64,000 nucleotides of DNA from Leptospira terpstrae serovar Hualin str. LT 11-33 = ATCC 700639 (GCF_000332495.1 NZ_AOGW02000002.1:124001-188000); one strand, 5' to 3'. Positions 9,544 through 19,000 are shown, counted from the first letter of the stretch. Notes: a model not told the origin generated them from the sequence alone. Made by a program: numbers and translations.

Positions 9544-10395
9544 ATGAAATCTTGTATCCTTTGCCAATCTTCCGAGTCAAAAACCGTATTCAATGAAAAT
9601 GGAACCCCTATTTTAGAATGTAAAAACTGTGGTCATGTGTATTCCTCATATGAACAAGAAGAACATTACGAAGGTTATTGGGACGGGGCAGAACAAACTT
9701 ATGATTTAAAATGGTGGGACGATGCGCACCGCGCTGTCTATTCCGATTTTATTTCTACATACTTAAAATCTGACAAAGGAAACCTACTCGATGTAGGATG
9801 TGGCCTTGGATTTTTTGTGAAAGCAGTGCTCACCAAAAAACCAGGTTGGTCTGCTGTTGGTTATGAAATTTCCAAACAAGCTGTCAAATTTGCAAACGAA
9901 CAAAATGGAATGAAAACCGTTCACGCAGGTCTTGTCCAAGACTCAAAACTACCCAAAGAAAGTTTTGATATCATCACTTTGTGGGACGTGATTGAACACA
10001 TTCCCAAACCACATTCCCTTCTCACCTACTTACATGGACTTTTGAAACCTGGTGGAATTTTATTTTTACAAACACCTAACTTTCCGATCCAACTTGCCAA
10101 AGCAAACTTAAAGGTAAAACTAAAAGGAATGCAGGAGGGAGTCCATTATTTGGAAGCAAAAGACCATGTAAACAACTACAAAATGCACACATTGGCTGAG
10201 CTTGGAAAACAATGTGGTTTTAAAGAACCAAAATACAAGGTGCTTATGCCCATTCTTTCTGTATCAGGAAGTAAAAGTAAACTTGCCGTTTATTTCAAGT
10301 TAGGTTATTATTTTTTAACTAAATTTATTTTTGCTCTTAGTTTTAGAACTATCAACTGGAATAATACTTTATTTTTGACGTTGAAAAAGCCATAA
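9544..10395 (+). CDS. Class I SAM methyltransferase with N-terminal zinc ribbon
   Basis: 283 residues. C4, C7, C26 and C29 form an N-terminal CxxC...CxxC zinc-ribbon knuckle. The Rossmann methyltransferase domain has motif I LLDVGCGLGFF at 81-91 and a post-I DIITLWDVIEHI. This layout is common among methyltransferases near cell-surface sugar or quinone-type genes, but no such cluster is here, so the substrate is unknown. The last 27 bases overlap, convergently, the end of the HAD gene on the other strand. Confidence 0.85.
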   Translation: MKSCILCQSSESKTVFNENGTPILECKNCGHVYSSYEQEEHYEGYWDGAEQTYDLKWWDDAHRAVYSDFISTYLKSDKGNLLDVGCGLGFFVKAVLTKKPGWSAVGYEISKQAVKFANEQNGMKTVHAGLVQDSKLPKESFDIITLWDVIEHIPKPHSLLTYLHGLLKPGGILFLQTPNFPIQLAKANLKVKLKGMQEGVHYLEAKDHVNNYKMHTLAELGKQCGFKEPKYKVLMPILSVSGSKSKLAVYFKLGYYFLTKFIFALSFRTINWNNTLFLTLKKP

Positions 10396-11124
10396 CTTAG
10401 CAAATTCCAAAGCCGCTACTGTATTCGGCGCCTTCCAGATGGGTGCCGATGATTCAAAAGGATATTCATTCACGCCTTTGCCCTCCCCCCACATTTCTAA
10501 AATATGAATGCTTGCTATCCCATGACGATTGGCACCTAGTATATCATCATCCCAATTGTCCCCAAGTAAAATACAATCCACTGGATTTTCTTTTGCAGTT
10601 TCTAAGACATAGGAAAAAAACTTTGTTTCCGGTTTTTCAAAACCTACTTCTTCTGAAGTGATCAGCGTAAAACGAAAGTCCATCGGTAAAAAAGAAGAAA
10701 CTTTTAATAATTGAGTCCGCAAAGTTTCGTTGGTAGTCAAATAGATTGGAAACTGATTTGATAAGTCCACAAGTTTTGGAAATAAATTTGTTTGGTAAAT
10801 TTCCTTTTTAGCTTCGTTCTTTAAATAAGAAAGGAAATGAAAATGATATCTTTCCTCCATCCACAAAACATCAAAGATATCTTTGGTTTGAAATCCTGAT
10901 TGTAATAACTCATCCAACATCAATTTAAAACACAAAAGTCGTAACCGATTTGAACTATGGCCTATGAGTTGGTTTTTTACTTTTTTTCTAGCAGATTCAT
11001 ATAAAACATGAAAATCACCACCTAACTTTCGTTCCTGCCAGTCGTTAGCACATTCAGCAATGGCAAAATCATAAGCCGGTTTAGAAGGTAAAAGAGTATT
11101 GTCCAAATCCAAAAACAAAGCCAT
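10369..11124 (-). CDS. HAD-superfamily hydrolase (YjjG/phosphatase-like)
   Basis: Motif I DLDNT at residues 6-10 supplies the nucleophile and general acid aspartates. Motif II is YLTTNET. Motif IV is GDNWDDDILGANRHG near the C-terminus. A helical cap sits between motifs I and II, as in C1-type small-molecule phosphatases. Start taken at the ATG at 11124, so the protein begins MALFLDLDNT; a TTG at 11142 is in frame but gives an odd N-terminus. Probably a nucleotide or sugar phosphatase; substrate not predictable. Confidence 0.85.
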   Translation of the reverse strand: MALFLDLDNTLLPSKPAYDFAIAECANDWQERKLGGDFHVLYESARKKVKNQLIGHSSNRLRLLCFKLMLDELLQSGFQTKDIFDVLWMEERYHFHFLSYLKNEAKKEIYQTNLFPKLVDLSNQFPIYLTTNETLRTQLLKVSSFLPMDFRFTLITSEEVGFEKPETKFFSYVLETAKENPVDCILLGDNWDDDILGANRHGIASIHILEMWGEGKGVNEYPFESSAPIWKAPNTVAALEFAKLWLFQRQK

Positions 11125-11219
11125 ATCAGAAAAGCAAACCAAAAGGAATCGATCCTGTCAACGGTTTGGTTCCTGAATATTGGCTTGTATCGGTGAGAAA
11201 CTTAGGATAGAATTTCGGC

Positions 11220-11435
11220 ATGATTTCCCTGTCTTCCATTTTGGCGGCCTTGTTTCTCACCCTTGGATCGATTTTGTCTCTTTATGGAGTTTGGACTTGG
11301 TCTGACCCTATGTATGACAAGTCACTTGGATGGAATCTAAATCTGCTTTGGGGAGGGGTGGTTTTTATTGTGGGGATTTTGTTTGGTATTGGGAACCGGA
11401 TTTTTGCCCGATTCCCTAAAGAACCAAATCTCTAA
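11220..11435 (+). CDS. Small two-helix membrane protein
   Basis: 71 residues with two hydrophobic segments (about 5-25 and 42-60) joined by a short polar, tryptophan-containing loop. The tail is basic. I do not recognise a family. The last four bases overlap the end of the convergent fliD-linked gene. Short but plausible because of the clean membrane topology and an isolated position with no competing frame. Confidence 0.6.
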   Translation: MISLSSILAALFLTLGSILSLYGVWTWSDPMYDKSLGWNLNLLWGGVVFIVGILFGIGNRIFARFPKEPNL

Positions 11436-12394
11436 ACAGAAACTCTTTCTAAAACAAGAGAGAGGAAAGGAATCAAAGCATCGAGTAACTCAGGAAGTTC
11501 GTATTCCAAAATATCTCCTGCATACACAATATCATTTTTTTCCATCGCAGAAGCAATGTTCGATAATGTTTCGTTCAGTTTCCCAATCACATCGGATAAC
11601 TTGTTTTCATCAATGGCAAGTGATTGCCAATCCAGCTCCGAATGACGAGTTTGTACCGATACAAGAGCCGACATAAGGCCAGTCAACCGACCCACAGCAT
11701 CATTCAAAATTTCAGAAGCCAAATGATCTTTTCCTGATTGGAAGTTTTCATTCACTGCCATAAAGTCTTTGATTACTTTTTCTTTATCATCTACAAAACG
11801 AGAAATGATTTCTATGAGTTCACTTTCGTCCATACGCATGACAGCAAGGCGAGTACTAAGATCCATAAGGAAAAGTTTTACATCACGAAGGTCTTCTAAA
11901 AAAGTTTCAATGGTTTTGGTAGAATCTAAAACTTCCGATCCCTTTTGCAAAGACTCTAATATTTCTTCGACGTTTTTACCTTTTCCCATTGGTTGGATTA
12001 GAGTTAGGTTTAAATTTAGAATTTTCGTCGTGGTTTGGATCATGGATATGATCCAAGGAATTCCTTCTTTTAGATCTTCTGTTTCTTTTTCTGTCAGAGA
12101 ATCACGACCGACGAGAGTGCTTCCCACCTTATCTACATAACTATCCACTTCCCAAAGGCTATCTTCGATAACATCTAATTCTTCCCCTACAAATAAATCG
12201 AGGCGTTCCGTTTCCTCTACACCGACTGTGTTTAAATCAGATCGATTGAGTTCTTTCCCATTGACAGTGAAATGACGAAGATACTTTCCATTGGACTCAA
12301 TCCATTTCTGAATTTCATCCAATACTTGGCCTAGGTTTGTTTCGCCATCGAGTTTAGTATCTAATTGTTGTTCGTTGATATAAATATTCATCAT
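11432..12394 (-). CDS. Unknown helical protein translationally coupled to fliD
   Basis: 320 residues. The first 75 look like a beta-grasp or ubiquitin-like module (MNIYINEQQLDTKLDGE followed by alternating beta and helix). The remaining 240 are acidic and almost entirely helical. Its ATG overlaps the fliD stop (ATGA, 12391-12394), so the two are made together. In other bacteria the gene after fliD is often the chaperone fliS, but this protein is much longer and I see no FliS signature. A flagellar export or assembly partner of FliD is therefore an inference from position. Ends convergently with the small membrane protein gene. Confidence 0.75.
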   Translation of the reverse strand: MMNIYINEQQLDTKLDGETNLGQVLDEIQKWIESNGKYLRHFTVNGKELNRSDLNTVGVEETERLDLFVGEELDVIEDSLWEVDSYVDKVGSTLVGRDSLTEKETEDLKEGIPWIISMIQTTTKILNLNLTLIQPMGKGKNVEEILESLQKGSEVLDSTKTIETFLEDLRDVKLFLMDLSTRLAVMRMDESELIEIISRFVDDKEKVIKDFMAVNENFQSGKDHLASEILNDAVGRLTGLMSALVSVQTRHSELDWQSLAIDENKLSDVIGKLNETLSNIASAMEKNDIVYAGDILEYELPELLDALIPFLSLVLERVSV

Positions 12395-14313
12395 TCCCCA
12401 CCGTTCCCTCTAAACATATTATTCTGCAAATAGTTACCGACTGATTTGTTTTTCCCTACACCTTGTTCCATATAGAGAAACCTTTGTTTCAGTTTGGCTT
12501 CAAAACTAATGAGATGAGACTCATGTTCTTTGATTTTTTTATTATTTCCTGCTACAGTTTCTTCTAAAAGTTTCACTTTGCTTGTGACAATTCCAGAAGC
12601 ATATTGGTTGTAAGGTCTTAGAATTTCGAGCAGTCGAATTCCAACACCTTCTTCCATCTTCGCATCGTTATTGGGGTCAGAAGCAAACAAATCACGTACC
12701 CCATCTGGATTTTCAGAAAGTACGGAAACAAGTCTTTCTTGATCAATTTGTAAAAGCCCGTCTTGGATTTTTTCCCAGTTGGAACCCACAGCTCCAGTAG
12801 AAATTCCAATATCAGTAAGGACTTTAAACCCATTGTCTTTTGGTGCCGGATAGTACGAGTTAGCTGTTGTTTTTAACGAAGCAATCAGCCTTTGGATTGA
12901 GTTTTCACCAGCAAGAATACCGGATTTGGATTTGTTATCCCAAAAATCCCTAGAGATGTCAGCGGCTTTGGAATCATCACTTTCTTTTTTATCCGAGATC
13001 TTTCCATTTTTTTCCACGGAAGTGACTTCCTTGGAAAATTTCATGAGTTCGTTATATGCATCCACCCATTCTTTGATGAGAGCTGAACCTTTTGCATGAT
13101 CCACATGGATCTTTAAAGACACAGGTTTTTCTGTGACCTTATGAACATTAAAAGAAATCCCTTCCAATACATCGGCAATGGCGTCGTTTGTTTCCCGAGT
13201 GATTTCCACACCATCAATTTTGATTTTAAGATCTTTCCCTTCTTGTAAAACTTTGAGTGGTTCTGCAGTCCCTGGAGGAGGAGGAGTCACAAGGGTGACT
13301 GATTTGATTAAAACAGGTGTAGTGGCAGCATTTGACAAGATAATCGTTGTTAGATTTTTATCTGAGGCATAATCACCGGCGGGGAAAATATATTTAGATT
13401 CTGTTTTAGTTATAGGGAGGAACTTATTACGGACACTTCCTTCCTTCTCAAAACCAATCCCAAGTTCCATCACAGCGGGAGCTTCCCCAACCACTTCGAT
13501 TTCCACAAACGCTCTTTCTTTGATTTCCGTCACGGCAATCGGTATGGAAAACGAAGTATCCGCTTTGATCGAAATTCCTTCTTCAGTTTGGACCAGTTTC
13601 TCCGTTTCTGTTTCTGATTTTTTAAACTTAGTTGGTTCCCATACTTTGGATTTTAGAATATCTAAAGATAATAATTGATTCGTATTTTCAAGACCTGCTT
13701 TGTTTTCTCCCACAAGGCCTGCCAGTTTCAAAATTCCATTCGGGTCAGAAAACTGGAGTTCATTTTTTTTACCGGTCTTTACCGATGTGACAGTGAGAAT
13801 GGAGGAGTCTTTATCAATTTTGATGATAGATGTTTCAGCAAGACCACCTGCCATATTTTTGATCGCATTTGTGAGTTCTGGAAGTCCCCCACCGGGAAAG
13901 GTAACCGTTTCTTTGGACTTTCCTGAATAAATAGTAAAGTTACCTTCTGGCAAACGAATGTCTGTATCGATCGCAACACCAGATAACTGGTGTTTGCTTG
14001 CCATTTCTGTAATCTCTAGTGCTCGGTTTCCCGACTTGGCGGCACGAGACGCTTCTCCTGTGATCACTCCTTCTTCCGAAGAAGAGACGGATTTGGTCGC
14101 AAAAGGTGCAGTAAAGGAAACGAGCGCGCGGGTTTTGGTTTGAAGGTTTGTGGTCAAGTTTTTGACTTCACCCCAAATTTGCATTTGTGCTTTGGAATAC
14201 TCGTTTTCGGTTTCCCATCGTTTGATGGGTCGACGTTCCAATTCGACCAGTTTTTTAACGATATCGTTTGTATTTTGACCGGTCATCAAACCCGGCATGG
14301 TATATGCTGGCAT
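12391..14313 (-). CDS. fliD: Flagellar filament cap protein
   Basis: 640 residues. The N-terminal FliD_N domain begins MPAYTMPGLMTGQNT and runs to about 110. The C-terminal FliD_C domain (about 400-620) contains KSGILAGENSIQRL and a GVGIRLLEILRPY stretch, ending in a long coiled coil. The cap sits at the tip of the growing filament and folds exported flagellin; in spirochaetes the filament lies in the periplasm. The central 110-400 region is the variable leg/head part. Downstream, a coupled unknown gene starts in the stop codon. Upstream, the gene is divergent from ppk1. Confidence 0.93.
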   Translation of the reverse strand: MPAYTMPGLMTGQNTNDIVKKLVELERRPIKRWETENEYSKAQMQIWGEVKNLTTNLQTKTRALVSFTAPFATKSVSSSEEGVITGEASRAAKSGNRALEITEMASKHQLSGVAIDTDIRLPEGNFTIYSGKSKETVTFPGGGLPELTNAIKNMAGGLAETSIIKIDKDSSILTVTSVKTGKKNELQFSDPNGILKLAGLVGENKAGLENTNQLLSLDILKSKVWEPTKFKKSETETEKLVQTEEGISIKADTSFSIPIAVTEIKERAFVEIEVVGEAPAVMELGIGFEKEGSVRNKFLPITKTESKYIFPAGDYASDKNLTTIILSNAATTPVLIKSVTLVTPPPPGTAEPLKVLQEGKDLKIKIDGVEITRETNDAIADVLEGISFNVHKVTEKPVSLKIHVDHAKGSALIKEWVDAYNELMKFSKEVTSVEKNGKISDKKESDDSKAADISRDFWDNKSKSGILAGENSIQRLIASLKTTANSYYPAPKDNGFKVLTDIGISTGAVGSNWEKIQDGLLQIDQERLVSVLSENPDGVRDLFASDPNNDAKMEEGVGIRLLEILRPYNQYASGIVTSKVKLLEETVAGNNKKIKEHESHLISFEAKLKQRFLYMEQGVGKNKSVGNYLQNNMFRGNGGE

Positions 14314-14404
14314 ATCGTCTCAAATTCCTCTGAATCTAATGTCGTCGAATTCTACAAAAGGATTAGGAATTTACAGAATTTTTTCCTTCCCAAATCCTAG
14401 AATT

Positions 14405-16483
14405 ATGACTGCTAGCCCTACAGAAAAAATAGAACTGGGGAACCAAAATATCTTCTTCGACCGCGAACTTTCCTGGGTCGACTTCAACCACCGTGTCCTA
14501 GAAGAATCCTTCGATAAAGAAAATCCACTCCTAGAACGCCTTAAATTTCTTTGTATCACAGAATCCAATTTAGACGAGTTTTTTATGGTCCGTGTGGCCG
14601 GACTTGTGAACCTAAAGAATGCAGGAATCGAAGAACGAAGCCTCAATGGAAAAAGGACTTCAGAAACTGTCGCAGAACTATATACCAAAGTCGGACAATT
14701 TGTCAAAAGACAATATGAATCCTTAGATGATATCCTCATTGAACTAAAAGAAAACAAAATCGTAGTGGTGCAAGACCCAAGTGAACTTGCTGGCGACGAT
14801 ATCCAATTTGTAAAAAACTATTACAAACGAGAAGTTTCGTCTATCCTTACTCCACTGGCAATTGATCCGTCCCATCCTTTCCCACACATTCTCAACAGAA
14901 CCTTAAATCTAGGAATCACCTTGTATTCCGATGATGATAAAAACAAAGCCAAAGAACTTTTTGCCATCGTTCAGGTGCCAAGTGTTCTTCCTCGTTTTTT
15001 ACAATTACCACCAAATAAAGAAACCGATGTCAGAAGGTATTTTCCACTAGAAGAGATCATCAAACTCCATTTAGGTGACCTTTTCTATGGAATGAATGTA
15101 AAACAAATTCATACATTCAAAATCGTTCGTGATGCGGATATCTCCATCAACGAAGAACAAAACATTGGTGACTTACTCACCACAATGAAAAACGAATTAA
15201 AAAATAGGATGTGGGGAGATGCAGTTCGTTTGGATGTCCATTCCGGTGCGGGCCATATCAAGGAACTATTACGTGGACTTTTAGAGTTGGAAGAATACCA
15301 AGTTATGGAAATTCCCACCTTACTTAGTTTAAACGACATGATGTTCTTTCAAGGGTTGGAAAAAACTAGCCATTTAAAGTATTCTTATCCAGTTCCAAAG
15401 TCAGGATTTGCTGCCAAAAAAAGTGAATCTATCTTTTCTGAAATCCGAAAAAACGACCACCTGCTCCATCACCCTTACGAAAGTTTTAAATCCATCGAAG
15501 ACATGTTAAAGATTGCAAGTCAAGATCCCAAAGTACTTGCGATCAAAATGACTTTGTACAGAACCTCGGGTGATTCTCCCATCATACAATTTTTAGGGGA
15601 AGCCGCAGAGAATGGTAAACAAGTTACCGTACTTGTGGAACTCAAAGCACGTTTTGATGAAGAAAGAAATATCCGTTGGGCAAAAAAATTAGAAGATAGT
15701 GGAGTCCATGTAGTTTATGGTGTGGTCGGCCTCAAAATCCACTGTAAGATGTTACTGATTGTACGCAGAGAAGATGACAAACTCAATCGTTATGTGCACT
15801 TAGGTACGGGAAATTATAACTCTACCACAGCAAGATTTTATACTGACTTAAGTTTATTCACAGCAAACCCTGAGATCACAGAGGATGTTGCGATTCTTTT
15901 TAATACCATCACAAGTTCCGGAAAAATGCCAAGGCTTTCAAAAATTTATGCGGCACCTACTTTTCTAAAAGAAGAGTTTCTCCACCTCATCCAAAGGGAA
16001 ACAGACAATGCAAAAAACGGAAAACAAGCCCGTGTGATTTTTAAAATGAACTCTCTTGTGGATCCCGATGTGATTTTAAAACTGTATGAAGCCTCACAAG
16101 CTGGTGTAAAAATTGACCTTATCATTCGCGGGATTTGTTGTTTAAGGCCCGGAATTCCGGGGGTTTCTGATCGAATTAACGTACGCTCCATTGTGGGCCG
16201 GTATTTGGAACACTCTAGGATTTATAGTTTTGAAAATGGTGGAAAACCAGAAGTGTATTTGGCTTCCGCTGATTGTATGCCAAGAAATTTCCTTCGCCGA
16301 ATCGAAGTTATGTTTCCTATCTTACAAGACAAACATAGGAAAAGAATCGGAAAAATCTTAGAACTTCTACTTCGAGACAACACACAAGCACGGGTTCTCG
16401 AATCGGATGGATCTTACACTCGTTTGGCACCAGGAGATGATGATCCTGCTGTGAACTCTCAAATTGACATGGTTGATATCTAA
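14405..16483 (+). CDS. ppk1: Polyphosphate kinase 1
   Basis: Reversibly makes inorganic polyphosphate from ATP. With the ATG at 14405 it is 692 residues, the family length. The N domain begins FFDRELSWVDFN. The autophosphorylated histidine is in KIHCKM (about 446) and the second catalytic histidine in HSRIYSF (about 603); their spacing of 157 equals that of E. coli H435 and H592. The GTGNYN motif is also present. The frame is open to 14297, but that extension overlaps fliD and is not conserved-looking. The FAD-linked oxidase gene follows after 11 bases. Confidence 0.95.
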   Translation: MTASPTEKIELGNQNIFFDRELSWVDFNHRVLEESFDKENPLLERLKFLCITESNLDEFFMVRVAGLVNLKNAGIEERSLNGKRTSETVAELYTKVGQFVKRQYESLDDILIELKENKIVVVQDPSELAGDDIQFVKNYYKREVSSILTPLAIDPSHPFPHILNRTLNLGITLYSDDDKNKAKELFAIVQVPSVLPRFLQLPPNKETDVRRYFPLEEIIKLHLGDLFYGMNVKQIHTFKIVRDADISINEEQNIGDLLTTMKNELKNRMWGDAVRLDVHSGAGHIKELLRGLLELEEYQVMEIPTLLSLNDMMFFQGLEKTSHLKYSYPVPKSGFAAKKSESIFSEIRKNDHLLHHPYESFKSIEDMLKIASQDPKVLAIKMTLYRTSGDSPIIQFLGEAAENGKQVTVLVELKARFDEERNIRWAKKLEDSGVHVVYGVVGLKIHCKMLLIVRREDDKLNRYVHLGTGNYNSTTARFYTDLSLFTANPEITEDVAILFNTITSSGKMPRLSKIYAAPTFLKEEFLHLIQRETDNAKNGKQARVIFKMNSLVDPDVILKLYEASQAGVKIDLIIRGICCLRPGIPGVSDRINVRSIVGRYLEHSRIYSFENGGKPEVYLASADCMPRNFLRRIEVMFPILQDKHRKRIGKILELLLRDNTQARVLESDGSYTRLAPGDDDPAVNSQIDMVDI

Positions 16484-16494
16484 AGGATAAAAAA

Positions 16495-17907
16495 ATGGAT
16501 TTTACAAAAACAAAAACTGATTTAGGCCAACTCATTGGCGATAAAAAAGTCATTCAAAAAAATGATGGAACCATGGATGAGGCCTTATTCAATTCTTATG
16601 GAACTGATAGAACCAAAGTTTATCCACCCAACTACCAAGTCCTTGTCTTTCCTGAAACAACTGAAGATGTCGCAGCCATAGTTACCTATGCTTTTAATAA
16701 TGATATTGCTGTAGTTCCGTCTGGTGGAAGAACCGGTTATGCAGGTGGGGCAGTTGCAAAAAACGGTGAGATCGTAATCTCATTGTCCAAAATGGACAAA
16801 GTAGTTGATTTCGATCCCTTTCTTGGCACCTTACATGTACAAGCGGGAATGATTACAAAAAATCTTCACAAAGAAGCAGAAGAACGTGGATTTTATTTTC
16901 CTGTAGATTTTGCTGCCACTGGATCTAGTCATATCGGTGGAAACATTGCAACCAATGCCGGCGGAGTTCGTGTCGTTCATTATGGACTAATCCGGGATTG
17001 GATTTTAGGCCTTACAGTTGTGAATGGGAAAGGCGAAGTTTACAGGTTTAATGGAGAAATTTTAAAAAACAATACAGGGTATGACCTCAAACACTTGTTT
17101 ATTGGTTCTGAAGGAACGCTCGGAATCATCACAGAGGCAGTGGTAAAACTTACTAAACCACCAAAAGACATTCGTGTCATTTTCCTTGCTGTCCCTGAAT
17201 ATAAAAACATTTTAGAAATCTTTAGAGAAACACATAACTTTGATTTGCCACTACTTGCATTCGAATTTTTAACAGACTATTGTTTGGATAAAGTGAAAGA
17301 ACACTTAGGAGTTCCTGATCCATTCCAAGCACCAAGCAAATATTATGTGCTTATGGAGTTTGAAGTCAGCGGTGAGTCGGATGAGGAAAAACTCTATTCC
17401 ATATTAGAATCCATTACTGAAAAAGAATTGATCACCGATGGATCCATAGCCCAAAACTCGCGCCAAAACGAAACTTTTTGGAAATACCGAGAAGGAATAT
17501 CCGAATCACTTTCTCTTGCCTATACAGTTCACAAAAACGATATCTCTCTTCCTCTTAGAAACATGGAAGCATTCTTAGATGAGATGACAACCTTACTCAC
17601 CTCTAAATACCAAGGATTCCATATCGCTCTTTTTGGACATATTGGGGACGGGAATCTCCATCTAAACATTGTGAAACCAAAGGATCTACCGGACGCTGAA
17701 TTTTTTGCTAAATGCAAACAGGTGGATCCTGAAATGTTCACTCTCATCCAAAAGTTCAAGGGTTCGATTTCCGCAGAACATGGAATTGGGTTATTGAAGA
17801 AGGATTATTTGAATTTTTCTCGTTCCCAATCCGAAATTGAGACCATGCGGGCCATCAAACTGGCATTTGACCCGAAAGGAATCCTAAATCCAGGAAAAGT
17901 GCTTTAA
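16495..17907 (+). CDS. FAD-linked oxidase, GlcD/D-lactate dehydrogenase type
   Basis: 470 residues. The FAD-binding PCMH domain (about 45-220) contains PSGGRTGYAGG, the pyrophosphate-binding loop, and GSSHIGGNIATNAGG. The C-terminal FAD-oxidase domain has HIGDGNLHLN, which carries metal or substrate histidines, and ends SAEHGIGLLKKDYL. Family members oxidise 2-hydroxy acids such as D-lactate, glycolate or D-2-hydroxyglutarate. No GlcE/GlcF partner is adjacent, so a single-subunit enzyme is more likely. Probably co-transcribed with ppk1 (11-bp gap). A strong compound hairpin follows. Confidence 0.88.
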   Translation: MDFTKTKTDLGQLIGDKKVIQKNDGTMDEALFNSYGTDRTKVYPPNYQVLVFPETTEDVAAIVTYAFNNDIAVVPSGGRTGYAGGAVAKNGEIVISLSKMDKVVDFDPFLGTLHVQAGMITKNLHKEAEERGFYFPVDFAATGSSHIGGNIATNAGGVRVVHYGLIRDWILGLTVVNGKGEVYRFNGEILKNNTGYDLKHLFIGSEGTLGIITEAVVKLTKPPKDIRVIFLAVPEYKNILEIFRETHNFDLPLLAFEFLTDYCLDKVKEHLGVPDPFQAPSKYYVLMEFEVSGESDEEKLYSILESITEKELITDGSIAQNSRQNETFWKYREGISESLSLAYTVHKNDISLPLRNMEAFLDEMTTLLTSKYQGFHIALFGHIGDGNLHLNIVKPKDLPDAEFFAKCKQVDPEMFTLIQKFKGSISAEHGIGLLKKDYLNFSRSQSEIETMRAIKLAFDPKGILNPGKVL

Positions 17908-17919
17908 TTCTGAACAAAT

Positions 17920-17964
17920 GCAGATCCATCCGAAATTTCGGGTCGATCTGCCTATTCTATAGGC
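17920..17964. repeat. Two overlapping inverted repeats after the FAD oxidase gene
   Basis: 17920-17926 pairs with 17945-17951 (GCAGATC/GATCTGC), enclosing the palindrome CCGAAATTTCGG at 17930-17941. GCCTAT at 17950-17955 pairs with ATAGGC at 17959-17964 around three bases, sharing two bases with the first structure. No T run follows either, so terminator, operator or leader RNA all remain possible. Confidence 0.55.
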
Positions 17965-18016
17965 ATTCTCTAAAAAAAATGCTAGATTTTAATCAGATCC
18001 CGTCTATACTGTAACT

Positions 18017-18358
18017 ATGTTCAGGAAAGTGATAAAAATATTTGGGATATCCCTACTCACCCTCACCCTGGGCAGCGCTTTTCTTTCAGAAGAAAATGTA
18101 CTCGTACGCACGCGTGGAACCAAATCCAGCCGTGTGGGTGGGAAGAGCCAGCTTTCAGGCCCTCTCTCCATTTCGATTAGCAAATCTTCTTCTGAAGAAA
18201 CTTCAGGTACAAAAGATTTAGAAGATGTACTTACATGGAGTGGGAAAGGTCAGTCTTCGCAATTGACTTCTCCCCTAACACATAACAAAAACCTCCATTC
18301 GTCTTTTATTTCTGGGCTTCTCGCCTCTCGTTACCTGAATCTACCTCCACCCGTTTAA
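18017..18358 (+). CDS. Small secreted protein with proline-rich C-terminus, upstream of metal efflux operon
   Basis: 113 residues. Residues 4-24 form a signal peptide, and the mature part is Ser- and Lys-rich. It ends LASRYLNLPPPV, resembling the end of the next small protein (LLLNIPPPLTFV), so the two may be related or share a signal. I do not recognise a family. The position before a CzcCBA pump recalls the small periplasmic proteins (such as CzcI) that precede metal-efflux operons elsewhere, but this is only positional. A strong terminator lies just downstream. Confidence 0.6.
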   Translation: MFRKVIKIFGISLLTLTLGSAFLSEENVLVRTRGTKSSRVGGKSQLSGPLSISISKSSSEETSGTKDLEDVLTWSGKGQSSQLTSPLTHNKNLHSSFISGLLASRYLNLPPPV

Positions 18359-18377
18359 CTCCTCTCTACCGCTTAAA

Positions 18378-18410
18378 CCTGTGTCCCGTAAGGGACACAG
18401 GATGTTTTTA
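18378..18410 (+). terminator. Rho-independent terminator
   Basis: Perfect 10-bp stem (18378-18387 with 18392-18401), loop GTAA, then ATGTTTTTA. It closes the transcription unit of the first small secreted protein and separates it from the second. Confidence 0.88.
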
Positions 18411-18460
18411 TATTCTTAACATTTCCTATGATTTGTTTCTCATTTGCCAAAGACTCTTAT

Positions 18461-18502
18461 GACTGTTCCGGGGAATTCCTGACTCTGGGCAGTCTTTTTT
18501 TT
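18461..18502 (+). terminator. Possible weak hairpin followed by T8
   Basis: GACTG (18461-18465) can pair with CAGTC (18490-18494), with a shorter alternative from 18481, directly before eight T. It is weak as a terminator because of the interrupted stem. It could be an attenuator in the leader of the second small gene. Confidence 0.3.
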
Positions 18503-18622
18503 GGAAACACATACGTCCCATATCCTGTATTCTAATCAATTTGGTCAATGTTTAGGTTCAATTGGAAACATTAGAAGTATTTTAGAATTGAGTACCTAGA
18601 TCAAAATGAATGAGTGGACATT

Positions 18623-19000
18623 ATGACGGCAAACTGGTCGGCAAAACTGATAGCGTTCCTCTTAACGGTGACCATAGGTTTCCCATTAGATGCTACGTCA
18701 GATACAGTTTCCGATGCTCTGGAAGCAAATCTTCACCAGATTAAAAAATCTTATTCTGCAACTTTCGAAACACCAGAAACCACTGCAATTGATGATCCTA
18801 AACTTTCAGCAATGGACGATTCTGCTACGATCAGTCGTTCGAGAGCAGACTTTTTAGATTTTTTTAATGAAAGCAAATCGGATGTATTGTCCGAAGCGCT
18901 TTTAATTAGTTATGTTGATTTAATTTCAGAGGGAACTTATGTTCCTAATTTACTTTCCTCACTCCTTTTAAATATTCCTCCACCTCTCACTTTCGTTTAA
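18623..19000 (+). CDS. Second small secreted protein with proline-rich C-terminus
   Basis: 125 residues from the ATG at 18623, which has GAGTGG five bases upstream; a GTG at 18614 is also in frame. An N-terminal hydrophobic stretch up to GFPLDA is a probable signal peptide. The mature part is acidic and Ser/Thr-rich, with no histidine-rich metal site apparent. The end, LLLNIPPPLTFV, resembles that of the protein encoded at 18017. About 100 bases separate it from the TolC-like gene and I see no clear terminator there, so it may be the first gene of the efflux operon. Function unknown. Confidence 0.6.
   Translation: MTANWSAKLIAFLLTVTIGFPLDATSDTVSDALEANLHQIKKSYSATFETPETTAIDDPKLSAMDDSATISRSRADFLDFFNESKSDVLSEALLISYVDLISEGTYVPNLLSSLLLNIPPPLTFV

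Noticed and set aside
14371..14757. Minus-strand frame inside ppk1
   Set aside because: Antisense shadow of a well-conserved gene, with Ser/Arg-rich composition typical of such shadows.
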